Positions 34,101 to 45,192 of a stretch of 64,000 nt of DNA are shown here, piece by piece. Location: NCBI GenBank assembly GCA_037349105.1, contig JAYJMM010000100.1, positions 1,855,001 through 1,919,000 of the forward strand, in the 5' to 3' direction. Under the pieces are notes generated by a model. That model saw nothing but the letters and a program-made list of their open reading frames with translations. It searched no databases and was not told where the DNA came from. The stretch comes from Limnomonas spitsbergensis (lineage: Eukaryota; Chlorophyta; Chlorophyceae; Chlamydomonadales). The position numbers and the translations under genes were made by a program. How positions within the stretch are numbered: the stretch's first letter is position 1; each line of letters begins with the position of its first letter.

Positions 34101-37100
34101 GGTTTCAGGATTCAGTTTTTAGGTCCCAGCTGCCTGAGGCCAAGCAGCCTCAGGCACAAGCGCCCCTTAATCAACTGTGAAAAGAAATCCAGATTTCACA
34201 AATCAGATTTCGCAAGTGTACCGCATGAGGCCAACCAGCACCAGGCACAAGATTTCCTTGATCACCTGCAAATTCGGAATTATAAATCAAGCTTTGAGAA
34301 TCCAGGTTTCAGGATTCAGCCACCTACAGCCAACCAGCAAATGGCGCAAGATGTCCAGCAAAACTGGCATGAGAAATCCATGTGTAAGGGTTCAGTTTTC
34401 AGGATTCAGACGCCCAAGGTGAATCTGCACTTCACGCAAGACCTTTATAACCACCTGCAAATGCTGTGTTTGAACTTCAGGGTTCAGGATTCAGTTTGTC
34501 AGGTCTCAGCTTCTGAAGGCCAAGCAGCCCCAGGCACAAGTGCTCCTTAATCAACTGTGAATTTGGTATAAGAAATTCAGGTTTCAGGATTCCGATTTCG
34601 GGAGTGCCAGTATAGGCGACCAGCACCTTGAGTAAGATCTCCTTGATGACCTGCGAACTTGGCATTATAAATCCAGCTTCCAGGATTCAGGTTACAGGAT
34701 TCAGTCACCTGAAGCCAACCAGCAATTGGCGTAAGATACGGTAATCTGCGAATTTGGCATGAGAAATCCAGGTCGAAGGATTCAGGTTTCAGGATTTAGT
34801 CGCTCGAGGCTCATCAGTACGTGGTACAAGATCTCCTTCATCACCTGCAAATTTGGTATTTTAGCTTCAGATTTTAGAATTCAAAGTTCAGGCTTCTGCC
34901 GCCTGAGGCCAACCAGCACCAGGCGCAAAGTGTCCTTCAAGACCTGTGGATTTTGTACTGTAGACTTGCTTTGCCTTCCCTCGTTATTAACCTTGGTGAA
35001 GGTTGAGATCTCTAGTTGGGAGATCTAAAAATATTCAAATTTTCGATTGACAACGCAAGATTTCACAAATTAAGAGTTTGGGTCGAAAATTTGCCCTGAG
35101 GGCACTAAAAGACATCATATTTTCATACCTGAGGGCAGGCAAATCAAATCTACGGTATTCAAAATCCAGGAATCAGGTTTCAGGATTCAAGATGCCGGGT
35201 TCAGCCGCCTGAAGCCAACCAGCACCTGGCGCAGATCTCCTTGATCACCTACAAATTTGGTATTTGAAATTCAGGTATCAGGATTCAGGTATCAGGTATC
35301 AGGTATCAGGATTCAGGTATCAGGATTCAGGATTCAGGTATTAGGATTCAGGTATCAGCCACCTGAGGTCAGAACCAGCTTGTTGCAATATCTCCTTCAT
35401 GATCTGCGAATTTGACATCAGAAATCCAAGTTCAAGGATTCATGCTTCGGGATTCAGCTGCCTTAAGCCAACCAGCAACTGCTGCCGTTTGATGCCCTGC
35501 AAATTTACTTTTCGAAATCCAGGTTTCTGGATTCAAATGCAGGCTCCAGCTGCCAGAGGCCAACCAGCACCTGGCGGAAGGTCACCTTTCATCACATACG
35601 GATTTTTATCAGGAATCCAGGTATCAGGATTCGGCAATTTCATCTTCATGACCTGCAAAATAGGGTAAAGAGATCCAGGATTCAGGTTACAGATTTAGCC
35701 GCCTGAGGCCATCTAGCACCTGGCACAAGACCCCCTTCATGGTCTGCAAATTAGGGTTAAGAAATCGAGTTTCGAGGATTCAGGTGATTAAGCCGCCCAA
35801 AGCCAACGAGCACAACATCTCATAAATGGCCTGAGAATTTGTTATTTGGCGCTCGGGTTTCAAGTTAAAGAGTTTTTTCATCAGTTATTAGGATCTAGGT
35901 TGGTGGACCAGTCAGCACCAGGCGCAAATGACACCAGGCACAAAGGACCCCAGGGTACCTCCCCCTATTTTGCATGTCCTTCCCTTTCCTACTCCTTGCA
36001 CAAATCCCCTCCCCACAGCGCATTTCCCATCTTCCTATCCCCCAGCCTCACCCGCGTCTCTAGCTTGCGCCTCACCATGTCCTTGTTCACCTCGCCTATC
36101 TTAAACCACTCAGACCTGTACAGAAAATCCCCCCATCACACCACCCATCATTACCCTGCTCCGCCTGTCCTCTCGTCCCCCGCCGTTCTGCCTGTCCCCA
36201 CATTCCACCAGTCCTCCCTACCCATCTGCCTTCCCCCAGCTCCCTCTCCAGCCTCACCAGCGTCTCCCGTTTGCCCCTCTCCATGCCCTCGTCCTCCTCG
36301 CCTTGTTATCCTTTCCTGTCTTGAACCCCTCAAACCTGTACAGAAAATCCCCCCAACACGCCACCCAGCACATCCCCCCTGCTCAGGCTGTCCTCTCATC
36401 CCCCCCCGCTCCGCGTTCCCCCAGCTCCCTCTCCAGCCTCACCAGCGTCTCCCGTTTGCCCCTCTCCATGCCCTCGTCCTCCTCGCCTTGTTATCCTTTC
36501 CTGTCTTGAACCCCTCAAACCTGTACAGAAACCCAACACGCCACCCAGCACATCCCCCTGCTCAGGCTGTCCTCTCATCTCCCCCCGCTCCGCGTTCCCC
36601 CAGCTCCCTCTCCAGCCTCACCAGCGTCTCCCGTTTGCCCCTCTCCATGCCCTCGTCCTCCTCGCCTTGTTATCCTTTCCTGTCTTGAACCCCTCAAACC
36701 TGTACAGAAACCCAACACGCCACCCAGCACATCCCCCTGCTCAGGCTGTCCTCTCATCTCCCCCCGCTCCGCGTTCCCCCAGCTCCCTCTCCAGCCTCAC
36801 CAGCGTCTCCCGTTTGCCCCTCTCCATGCCCTCGTTTTCCTTGCCCATCATGTATTCCTCCAGCCCGTACGGGAAATCGCCAATCTTGCCATCCAGCGCA
36901 TCTCCGAGCGTGGAGTCGCTCTCAAACCTCCAAACCAGCCATTGTGAGCCCTACGGTGATCAAGGGCGAGAAAGAGGAAGGCTCAAGGGCTATAACTGAA
37001 CTTTTAAATAAACCCTTTAAATTAAACTTACAAAACAGCTGTTGCAAGCCCTGCGGTGATCATAGGAGGGGAAGGAAAAGCGACAGGGTTCAGGTTAAAA

Positions 37101-40100
37101 ACTTAACACCTCAACTTCCAAACCAGCCAATGCGAGCCTAGCGGTGATTACAAGAGGGAAAGGGAAAGGGGCAGGGAGAGTATGAGGTCAGGTTACCAAC
37201 ATGAAACTTCCCATGCAAACATCCACATGCAATGCTCTTTCCATACAACGCACCCCATGCAGACCTCTGCACTCGATGCTTCCGTCATGTGAATCTCTCT
37301 CCTCGCAACGTATCCCATGCAGATCTCTGCACTAGATGCTTCCTTCATGCAAATCTCTCTCCATGCAACTCTCACTCCATGCATCGCCCCTCCATACATC
37401 CCTCTCTCACACCACACTCCACACATTTATTACTCAGGGTCGATTGTATCCAAACATGCCAGCCGCAACCAGGACTTGGGCCAAATGAAACTCCCTTCTT
37501 GTAGGAAAAGGGTTACATGTTGCCACTGATTTCAAGGTGCCCTCAATCGTACACGTGATTCTAAAGAGCCCTCAGGTGGAGAACTCGGGCATGACACTCC
37601 CCTCCTTCAGCATTGGGTTTTTATAATAAGTGCTTCAAAAATCACACCTTGAGAAATTGCCCGGTGGATGACTCGGGCATGAAGCTCCCATAGAACTCGG
37701 CACATGACTGCGCCACGATGGGGCTCCGACTGATCTTGCTGCACATGTAACCCTCCACCTACACGGAGGACGAAACGTGGAAGCTAAGCCATTTGAAGCT
37801 CTAGGTTGAGGATTGCTGCACATGTAACCCTCCACCCACTGGAGGACAAGAAGAGGAAGCTGAGGAGAGGGTGCCAGCCATTTGAAGCTCCAGGTTGAGG
37901 ATTGCCGCGCAAGCAACTCTCCTCGTACAGGGAGCGGCAAGAGAGGGAGCAGAGGAGAGAGGGTGCGGTCACTGCAGAGTTGCTCAGGTTGGGCATTGCA
38001 GCGCAAATAGCCTTTCATTCACAAGGAAGGGAGTCCAGGGAAGGGAGAGCCGATGTCAGTTGGACAAGCAGGCGCTCGCCACCTGAAGGGGGCAGAAGAG
38101 AGGGTGCAGCCTTTTGATCCAGCTACCAGCTTCTGATTGCTAGCCAAGAGGGCCCTGCATTGGCACATCAAGTCGTAAATCATAAACCCTAACTGCTGGC
38201 CAAGCAGGTGATGCACAAGCGTCTTCACCCTAAACCCAAACTACAGACCAGACAGAAATCAACCCTCCATTAGAGCACTTAACACTGACTGCTGGCCAAG
38301 CAGGTCTTGCCCAAGCATCTTCACCTTAAACCCAAACTACAGGCCAGGCAGAACTTGACCCTCAATTAGAGCCCTTTACACAAACTGCTAGTCAAGCAGG
38401 ACTTACCGAAGCTTCTTCCCCCAGCCTGCAGGCCAGACAGCACATGCCCCAGCATTTAACAACACAAAAAAGCCGGATGGGCAGGACTCAAGACTTTGGC
38501 ATCTAAAACCATGAACCATAACTTATTGCCAAGCCAAGCTTGCTTCTGCATCTTTAACCCTGAACCTGTACCCAAACCCTTGGCATAGCATGACTTGCCT
38601 TTGCAGTTTCTGTCGCTCCCTTTGCCATGGTCCCGGCCTTGAGGAAGTTCGATCTGCGAGAAAACAAGCACAAGACAGCAGGACTCAAAATAAATTAAAG
38701 ACAGCTGAATTCAAAATCAGTTTGAGACAGCTGACCTCAAAATAAGTATGGAACAGCTGGAAAATCGTGAGACAGCTCAAATAAGCCGACTGGTCAGTCG
38801 GCTGGCTGACTTCAACAGTAGCATACGGCACTAGCAAAACAGCAGATTTCAAAAGAGGCACAGGACAAAAAGGCAGCTGAATTCAAAAAAACGTATGCTA
38901 TGACGGCAGTGACTGTTTGGCACTGTGGCCTTGTGATCGACCCGCAACCATAGCACAGACGGACTTCAAGTATTACAACTCAGGCTTTGCTTAGTTACCA
39001 TGACAAAGCTGGGCTTAGAACATTTGTCTTAATGACCATGACAAGGCTGGATCACTTAAGGATTTATATACATACCTTTGGTAACCCTGGCTAGTGTCAG
39101 CCTTGAGGAAAACACCCATTCTATGACCAATGCTCACAGCCGATTTTATATCAAGACATATCATGGGATCCTTGGACAAAGCCCTAGCACTGGCCAAGCA
39201 TCTGCAAATACAAATATGCAACCCCCCCTGACACCTCCAAATCCTTGACCAGTCCCCTCCCCAAACACATGCACGTACGCTTGGAGATTTCCAACAACCT
39301 GCACCCCTCCTGCATCGCCTTGTTGCAGCACTCCACCCACCTGTCCCTCCCACCAACACCTGCACCCCATCCCTTACCTGCACACACACCCCACACACAA
39401 CTTCACACACACACACACACACACACACAAATAAGGGGGTTCTTGATGCACAGCTGCAGCTCCCCCTAAGCCCCACACTTCCACACTCATACACACCTGC
39501 TCTCGGTCTTCTCCATACCTGCTACTTGTAACGATCCTAATAACCTGAGAGGAGGTTAACTACATCTGGATCCTTTGGTCTAACTGGTAAGAACGCTATA
39601 CTACACCCCCCCTGTATCCCCCAACACACATGAGCGTAGGCAAGGGATTCCCTGACACATCGATCAGCTCACCGGAGGCTCCCCCACCCATCATACCTGC
39701 TTTTGGTCCTCCTGATACCTAATACCCCCCTCCCTGTAACCTCCACCACACATACGCGTAGGCATGGGATTTCCCGACACATCGATCAGCTCCCCCAGAG
39801 GCTCCCCCACCCCTCATACCTGTTTTCAGTCTTGTCCATGTTCACGCGTTTCAGAACCACACGCTTCTTCTTCTGCGCTGCGGTGAGCTCTGTGCGCACC
39901 CCCGCTGTCTCGCCCGGCTGCGGGACACATCCCATAGGGTGCAGGATTCAGGACAGGTGTCAAACAATGAAAACACACAGAAATTTAAATATTCCCAATA
40001 TCCTGGTAGTTGGGGAGAGCGGTGGGTTGGGATATGATAAAACTTGGCGCTTAATCACATAAATGGTACTGTTTACCTCTCTGTACACCTGGATCCTCAC

Positions 40101-43094
40101 AGCCTCTTAGGCCACGCTGAGGGCAGTATTGAACCCTCAGCCCTAGGTCCTGAACTTCATGCATTACTTCTCAGCCCACCTGGATCCTCAAAGCCTTATA
40201 GGCCACACCACAGTTCCCGGTATGATCTATGGGCAGCTCCTCCCTCGCTTATGTTTTGATCCCTCAACCTGAACCAGAAAGCCCACCTGAATCCTCACTG
40301 CCTCATAGGCCACGCCACGGTGCCCAGCATGATCTATGAGCAGCTCCTCCCTCGCTTGTGTTTTGATCCTTCACCCTGAACCACAGAGCCCACCTGAATC
40401 CTCACCCACAGTGCCCAGCATGATCTATGAGCAGCTATTTCAGCCCTCAACTTATGTTTTGAACAAGCCCACCTGAATCCTCACGGCCTCATAAGCCACG
40501 CCAAAGTTGCCACCGCCCAGCTTCTCCCTAATCGCAAAGTTGTCTGGCGCGTACTTGTTGGTCTTCTGGAACAGCTGCCCGAACACGTAGAAGTCGAAGA
40601 AGCCGACCACAGGGCTGGGCTTGGTCAGCAGCATGTAGTAAATGATCTGTGAGCAGGAGGAGCAGAGTCCATGGCACAAGCGTCAGCATGTCGTGCATCA
40701 ATTGAAACAGCAAAACGAGTGTGAACAGCATGTGTGTGAGCATTAGATATATGAGCCACAGGAGCATTGGAGGCGGCAACAGAAGCGGATATAGAAGATG
40801 GCCTGTGACCAATCGCCATATACTGCATCGCATGCACTGCACCACTGCAGCGCCATACACTGCACCAGCATGCAACGTGCTGCCATACCAAACACTGCCA
40901 TGCAATGTACTGCCATGCACTGCACCCCTAAGCATTACACTAACAAGCACTGAACCGCCATCTACTGCACAACCATGCATTCCACTGCCATGTACTGCAC
41001 TGCCATGCACTGAACAGCCATGCACTGCACAGCCATGCATTGCACTGCCATGTACTGCACTGCCATGCACTGATGCACTGCACCGCCATGCACTTCACTG
41101 CCATGCACTGCACCGCCATGCACTGCACTGCCATGCACTGCACTGCCATGCCATGCACTGCACCGCCATGCACTGCACCGCCAAGTACTGCACCGCCATG
41201 TACTGCACTGCCATGCACTGCATTACCATGTACTACACCGCCATGCAGTGCACTGCCATGCACTGCACCGCCATGTACTGCACATCCATGTACTGCACCG
41301 CCATGTACTGCACTTCCATGCACTGCACCGCCATGTACTGCACCGCCATGTACTGCACAGCCATGTACTGCACAGCCATGCACTGCACAGCCATGTACTG
41401 CACAGCCATGCAGTGCGCCGCCATGCACTGCACAGCCATGCACTACACAGCCATGCACAGCACCGCCGTGCGCCGCACAACCATGTCATGGTCATGGTGG
41501 CTAGTGAAGTGCAATGTGCATGAGCCGAATGCTGCTAGAGAAATCTATAAAGACATGCGTCTTGTGGCATGGAATAAGCAAGCCCCCGCTTCGGCTGCAG
41601 CATGCCTGAGCTGTGGGCTGCTACTCAATGCCAGTTGCGCCAATTTGTTGATGATGCCTGAGCAGCATGCTGTACGGTAGAAGAGGACTGCTAATAACCG
41701 CTATTCCTGCCAGGCAGATGCATCGAGGGTGCCACTTCAGCATGCATGAGCTGCAAAGGGCTGCACCTTGCTGCCTTTCGCCCTTTCCTAATAGGCTTTG
41801 GCTTGACGCTGTGAAACAAAATTGCATACGGCTAGCCCTCGGACTTGGACAACAATTGGGGGCCTGATTAGAACTGAAGGAAACAGTTTAAGAGAGAGAA
41901 AAAATGCCGCAGGCACCCTCACGCCACTTCCATTTCAAAGCTGGACAGAGGGACATCAAACTCTCAAGAGAGGGTTTAAAAGGTTTAGAGTGGACGCCTA
42001 GACGCTATAACGGCCCAAAACTTCCAGCTAATCGGGCCACCTGATCAATTGCATCTGCACCAAGGGTGCAGGGCACCATGCATGGGCTTAGGGCTGCTGT
42101 AACTGCCAGTTGGGACATTTGGTTCGTGGCATCTACCCATCATGCATGGGCTGAGAGACGCTACTGATTTCCTAGTACAGGGATTAGGTTGTAGAAATGC
42201 TACTAACTGCCCAGGCGGGCTGGCCCGTCTCCTGGGCCTTTTGGATGGATGCATGGTTGCTTTTACACAGTAACCCGCTGCCAGTCCTACGTGCCATGCA
42301 TGATGCAGGAGCTGAGGATATCTGTTGACACGAACTTTGCCCCTGGAGCTGAGAATGCTTACTAACACGACCTTTGTCCCTCTCTGAAAGATCTTTTGGA
42401 TGGATGTGCCATGCGCTGTCGTTTTGCATGGAAACTTACCGCCAGTCGCGTCACGCCATGCGATACAGCATGCATGTGCTAAAGACTGTGACTAACTGCC
42501 TTTCGGCCAGTTAAAAGACTTGAGGGCAGATGCTCTGACGCAAGTCTACTCAGCATTTGCCCTAGTGTCACCACAACTTACTGCCAGTCGCGCCACGCCG
42601 TCTACTGTGGGCGCAAGGTCGACAATTCCCACGATGTCTCCGCCGATGGCTGCGATGACCGCTTGGAGCGGCCCAAAAGGCGTCACGGCCACCAGCGCAT
42701 CCACCAGGCCTTGCAGCTGACCGCCTAGCGAGGTCGCTTCTGTGATAAGTAGGTTGCCTTCGGGGGTAGCAGCTGCAAGTTGTTCAGCGTATGTGATGAA
42801 GTCTACGATCTCATTGCCAGGGGCGACGGAGCGGCACAGCATGGTGTTGCTGCTGATGCTACTGCGCCCATGAGGATGAATGAAATTAGCCCGGTTGCTG
42901 CTGATGCTTTTCTGCTGGGAGTAGTTGGGGTAGCGATGCGGTTGATGCAGCGGTTGCCGAGCGGATGATGATGCAGAGATGACCGCCTGTCTGTGCCGTG
43001 GCGATGAGTGCTGTTGTAAATGTTGGTGTTGTTTTGGGGGACAGCTCGGCAGCATCTGGCCACGGAGACGCATTTGGAGCAGGGGTTGCTGCAT
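31101..43094 (-). CDS. STL1: thylakoid serine/threonine protein kinase, STN8/STL1 type
   Basis: Ten exons join with every phase matching: 43094-42582, 40646-40473, 39917-39820, 38653-38599, 37758-37648, 36950-36801, 33868-33755, 33243-33126, 32398-32203 and 31269-31101 (1698 nt, 565 aa plus TGA). The ATG at 43094 opens a Ser/Arg/Gln-rich leader ([13 protein letters not shown]) that looks like a chloroplast transit peptide. A hydrophobic stretch follows around [20 protein letters not shown], matching the membrane segment ahead of the kinase domain. Kinase motifs: Gly loop [13 protein letters not shown] (about 212-224), VVLKRVN (Lys 252), [20 protein letters not shown], catalytic HRDVKPDN (Asp 392) and [19 protein letters not shown] (DFG Asp 410), then [16 protein letters not shown] and [17 protein letters not shown]. 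The C-terminus is [14 protein letters not shown]. These words are specific to the STN7/STN8 group and nearest STN8 as I recall it; STN8 phosphorylates photosystem II core proteins. Intron 4 uses a GC donor (AAG|GCAAGT). No frame damage is seen; it looks functional. Confidence 0.92.
31285..31650. repeat. interstitial telomere-like array, about 37-bp unit with TTTAGGG core
   Basis: Unit TTGAGGGTTTAGGGGTTGTG then GGTTTAGGGGTTGCGGA, about nine to ten copies, in the last intron of the STN8-like gene. Degenerate, with genes on both sides, so not a chromosome end. Confidence 0.88.
31655..31715 (-). repeat. exon-start copy of the last STN8-like exon
   Basis: Minus strand CTAG|GTGGCGTGAGCTGCGC then GGCTACAAGTACGACTTCAC repeats the acceptor and the first 35 bp of exon 31269-31101 ([11 protein letters not shown]). 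Confidence 0.9.
31735..32202 (-). repeat. exon-end copies (STN8-like exon 32398-32203), about 5
   Basis: CACTTTTGTAGGTCC, CAGTCGACCTG and variants at 31735, 31797, 31815, 31970 and 32025 echo the exon end, on the donor side. Confidence 0.72.
32575..33125 (-). repeat. exon-end array, 60-bp unit, about 7 copies (STN8-like exon 33243-33126)
   Basis: On the minus strand the units read [15 protein letters not shown] against [15 protein letters not shown] in the exon. Four units are near identical, outer ones decayed. Confidence 0.9.
33440..33754 (-). repeat. donor-side copies (STN8-like exon 33868-33755)
   Basis: CAGCCCACCTGCCCGT and variants recur at about 45-60 bp spacing, each a copy of the exon end and donor GACGGGCAG|GTGGGC. 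Confidence 0.68.
33869..35870 (-). repeat. largest exon-start array: about 17 diverged copies, 100-130 bp units (STN8-like exon 33868-33755)
   Basis: GCGCAAGATCTCCTTGATCA then CCTG, the first 40 bp of the exon plus acceptor on the minus strand ([16 protein letters not shown]), returns about every 115 bp with decay, joined by GGTTTCAGGATTCAG spacers. A MITE has inserted at 34959. Confidence 0.88.
34959..35154 (+). mobile_element. MITE copy 2, about 196 bp, same family as 16977-17170
   Basis: It begins TGTAGACTTGCTTTGCCTTC and ends GGGCAGGCAAATCAAATCTA before CG, again inverted repeats. The interior GTTTGGGTCGAAAATTTGCC aligns with copy 1. It is inserted in the exon-edge repeat array inside the sixth intron of the STN8-like gene, so it is younger than that array. 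Confidence 0.8.
35880..36800 (-). repeat. exon-end array, about 178-bp unit, 4-5 copies (STN8-like exon 36950-36801)
   Basis: CCAGCCTCACCAGCGTCTCC, CGTTTGCCCCTCTCCATGCC repeats the exon end ([10 protein letters not shown]) and donor at about 36060 (decayed), 36255, 36440 and 36617. Confidence 0.88.
36951..37150 (-). repeat. exon-start copies, 2 extra (STN8-like exon 36950-36801)
   Basis: AACAGCTGTTGCAAGCCCTG (37035) and AACCAGCCAATGCGAGCCTA (37120) repeat the exon start AACCAGCCATTGTGAGCCCT. Confidence 0.75.
37195..37400. repeat. about 55-bp CATGCAGATCTCTGCAC repeats
   Basis: CCCATGCAGA(C/T)CTCTGCACT then GATGCTTCC(G/T)TCATG, two full and several partial copies, intronic. Confidence 0.7.
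37759..38080 (-). repeat. exon-start array, about 100-bp unit, 3 extra copies (STN8-like exon 37758-37648)
   Basis: TTGCTGCACATGTAACCCTC then CACC repeats the exon start; the minus-strand copies read [10 protein letters not shown] and [11 protein letters not shown] beside [10 protein letters not shown]. Confidence 0.85.
38150..38440. repeat. about 118-bp tandem repeat, 3 copies
   Basis: CTGCTGGCCAAGCAGGT, CATCTTCACC and AAACCCAAACTACAG recur at 38195, 38290 and 38390. Intronic; source not identified. Confidence 0.75.
39078..39115 (-). repeat. decayed copy of STN8-like exon 38653-38599
   Basis: Minus strand reads [11 protein letters not shown] against [12 protein letters not shown] in the exon, about 430 bp upstream of it in the transcript. 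Confidence 0.5.
39490..39819 (-). repeat. exon-end copies, 2 (STN8-like exon 39917-39820)
   Basis: CATACCTGCTTTTGGTCCTC (39697) and CACCTGCTCTCGGTCTTCTC (39495) echo CATACCTGTTTTCAGTCTTG at the exon donor. Confidence 0.7.
40070..40472 (-). repeat. exon-end array, about 105-bp unit, 4 copies (STN8-like exon 40646-40473)
   Basis: CCCACCTGAATCCTCACTGC then CTCATAGGCCACGCC repeats the donor and the exon end ([10 protein letters not shown]). Copies start near 40085, 40178, 40285 and 40388. Confidence 0.88.
40840..41475. repeat. 15-bp minisatellite CCATGTACTGCACCG, about 42 copies
   Basis: Units vary at two or three positions. The unit is a multiple of three, so long false frames of Met-His-Cys-Thr-Ala type appear on both strands. 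First intron of the STN8-like gene. Confidence 0.93.
41620..42581 (-). repeat. exon-end copies, about 165-bp unit, 3-4 (STN8-like exon 43094-42582)
   Basis: ACTTACCGCCAGTCGCGTCA (42436) repeats the donor and exon end ACTTACTGCCAGTCGCGCCA. Weaker copies near 42275, 42105 and 41627. Confidence 0.8.
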
Positions 43095-45192
43095 CTCAGC
43101 GCATAAGCGATGGTTTGAATGCGGGAGTGGAGCTGCAATTATCCGTTTGCCTCGACGATTAAATGACCTATATCCGTGTCTCCCTAGCGGATACGGCTTT
43201 GGGGGTGTCGTGCGACAACGATAATGATGAGCTATACTCGGTCCTGTCGTCTCAGGCTGATAGTACACAGAGGAGTTGTGGGAGGTGTAACGGATCACAA
43301 CGTGGCGTTTTCAGATGCTACGAGGGTCGGGATGGGGAGACGGGGAAGCGCTCGTGGTCCACAGGTGACGGATCAGCACAGGTCGCATGCTTGTGACCAC
43401 TCGCTGCCCGGTTCACACATGGATCAGGATCAGGTATGGAACGACGCGATGGGTGCAGCAGAAGAGTGGCCGCTTGGAACCGGGCGGCCACACTTCCGCA
43501 GAGATTGTCCTGGCTGGCGAAGAAGGTTTCCGGCATCTGCGATGGCAAGGCAGGAATCTTTGGCGTACCCCGTATATTCTATCGCCCTCAATATTTGAGC
43601 CTTAACCGAGAGCCTTATAATTGCAGATGCCCAGGACGAGATTTTCACATACGGTACACGTCATCGAGCAAAGACAAAGAGCTCCTTGTTGTTGTTTCCC
43701 GACCCTACTTTGTCCCCCCGCCTTGCCTAGGTCCTAACTAACTGTGACACCACATTCCTATGCCGGCCCCCTCTCCCGTTCGCACCTCAAGTCCACATGA
43801 TCAGCCTCACCATTTTGTGCGCACAAAAGGCTGTGAGGGAAGGTCGGTCAAAGGAAGCCTTGGCCTCTAAAACGTCTATGCCGACGCCCTATGCATTTAC
43901 GCCTCCAAATGTACCAGATGTTCCACACAAGCCAGGGCATCTCACCGTAGCCTGCTCTAGTAAAGCGTGCAAGTCTCTAGCGCCGCCTGGGGGCCTGCCC
44001 ATCCCCGCTCTATTTTGTTGATCTTGCACGCTGGTGCATTGTTAGCAGGCATGTACTCATGTAGCACGTCCAGCAAGCATGCAGCAGCCTGTCATGCGCA
44101 ATCGCATTATGTCGTGTGTAACCTGTCACTGCTTCAAAACAATTGAGCTGATAACCAAGGCTGTAATTCCAGCATCGTCCCCCGTCCAGCCAGCGAGTAG
44201 CCATGATGAAACATTTCAGACCACAGGGGGGCCCGACATTAAAGCTTTCACATTGTGGGACGTTGTTACATTGCAGAGACCATGGACCCAGGGTACAAAC
44301 ATCAGACCAGTTGGCCATCGGCCTTATTCCTTTGCTGCCGAAATGCTCAAATAAAACGAATACGGTCACGACATTGAGAGTTTAAAATAATTCCAAACAC
44401 AATTCAAAATACCGGCATGTCAACACAATCACCAGCTCAAATTTCAAAATTATGCCACCTGCCAGACCTTATCGGGTGGCATGCCCGCCCCTTGCGTAAA
44501 ACGTGACGTTCTGCTGACAGACTTCCAGAAAAAGATCCCCAAATTCAGAACGCCGCGCTGCCCGGGCCTGCCAAGCGCCACACCACATTCACACTGAGGC
44601 TGTTGCTCAAGCTGCCGCCGCAGCTTCTCTTTTCGTCTGTAAAATCTGCACACTTCAGCTGAGCATCACAATTCATGCATAGGAAAGGAACATTCTGCTG
44701 TCGCAGCCCAGTCACACCACACAAATTCCTGCTGCTGCCTTTGCCTCCCCGCCGCCGTTGCCGTTGCTGCCTCCGCCTCTACGCCGCCGTTGCTGCTGTC
44801 TCTGCCCCTCCGCCGCTGTTGTTGTTGCTGCCTCTCTGCCGCCGTTGCTGCTGCCTCTGCCCCTCCGCCGCCGTTGCCGTTGCTGCCTCTGCCGCCCCGC
44901 CGCCGTTGCTGCCTCTGCCTCTCCGCCGCCGTTGCTTCTGCCTCTGCACCTCCGCCGCCGTTACCATTGCTGCCTCCCTGCCACCGTTGCCGTTGCTGCC
45001 TCTGCCTCTCCGCCACCGTTGCTGCTGCCTCTGCCACTCCGCCGCCGTTGCCGTTGCTGCCTCTGCCTCCCCACCGCCGTTGCCGTTGCTGCCGGTCTCT
45101 CCGCCGCTGTTGCTGCTGCGTCCACTGCATCCATAACGGCGCTGCTTCTGTTCCACTCCAAGCACGGCATCGTGCGGTTGGCCAAAGCACCT
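43095..45192. other. intergenic: upstream region of the STN8-like gene, 3' flank of the glycosyltransferase gene
   Basis: About 43095-44690 shows no supported gene. About 44700-45130 is a GC-rich array of CTGCCTCTGCC(C/T)CTCCGCCGCCGTTGC units (24-30 bp), open in several frames but repetitive. At 45137-45185 the minus strand reads ANRTMPCLEWNRSSAVMDAV, a copy of ANRTVSCLNRSRSSAIIEAV in the last exon. Confidence 0.65.

Noticed and set aside
39565..39605. tRNA-like stretch (GGTCTAACTGGTAAGAACGC)
   Set aside because: No acceptor stem or T-arm could be paired around it.
40721..41680. 319-codon Met/His/Cys/Thr/Ala frame
   Set aside because: Fifteen-bp minisatellite in an intron of the STN8-like gene.
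44660..45140. Leu/Arg-rich or Gly/Asn-rich frames
   Set aside because: GC-rich trinucleotide-like repeat with no other coding sign; only the copy of the last-exon tail at its edge is meaningful.
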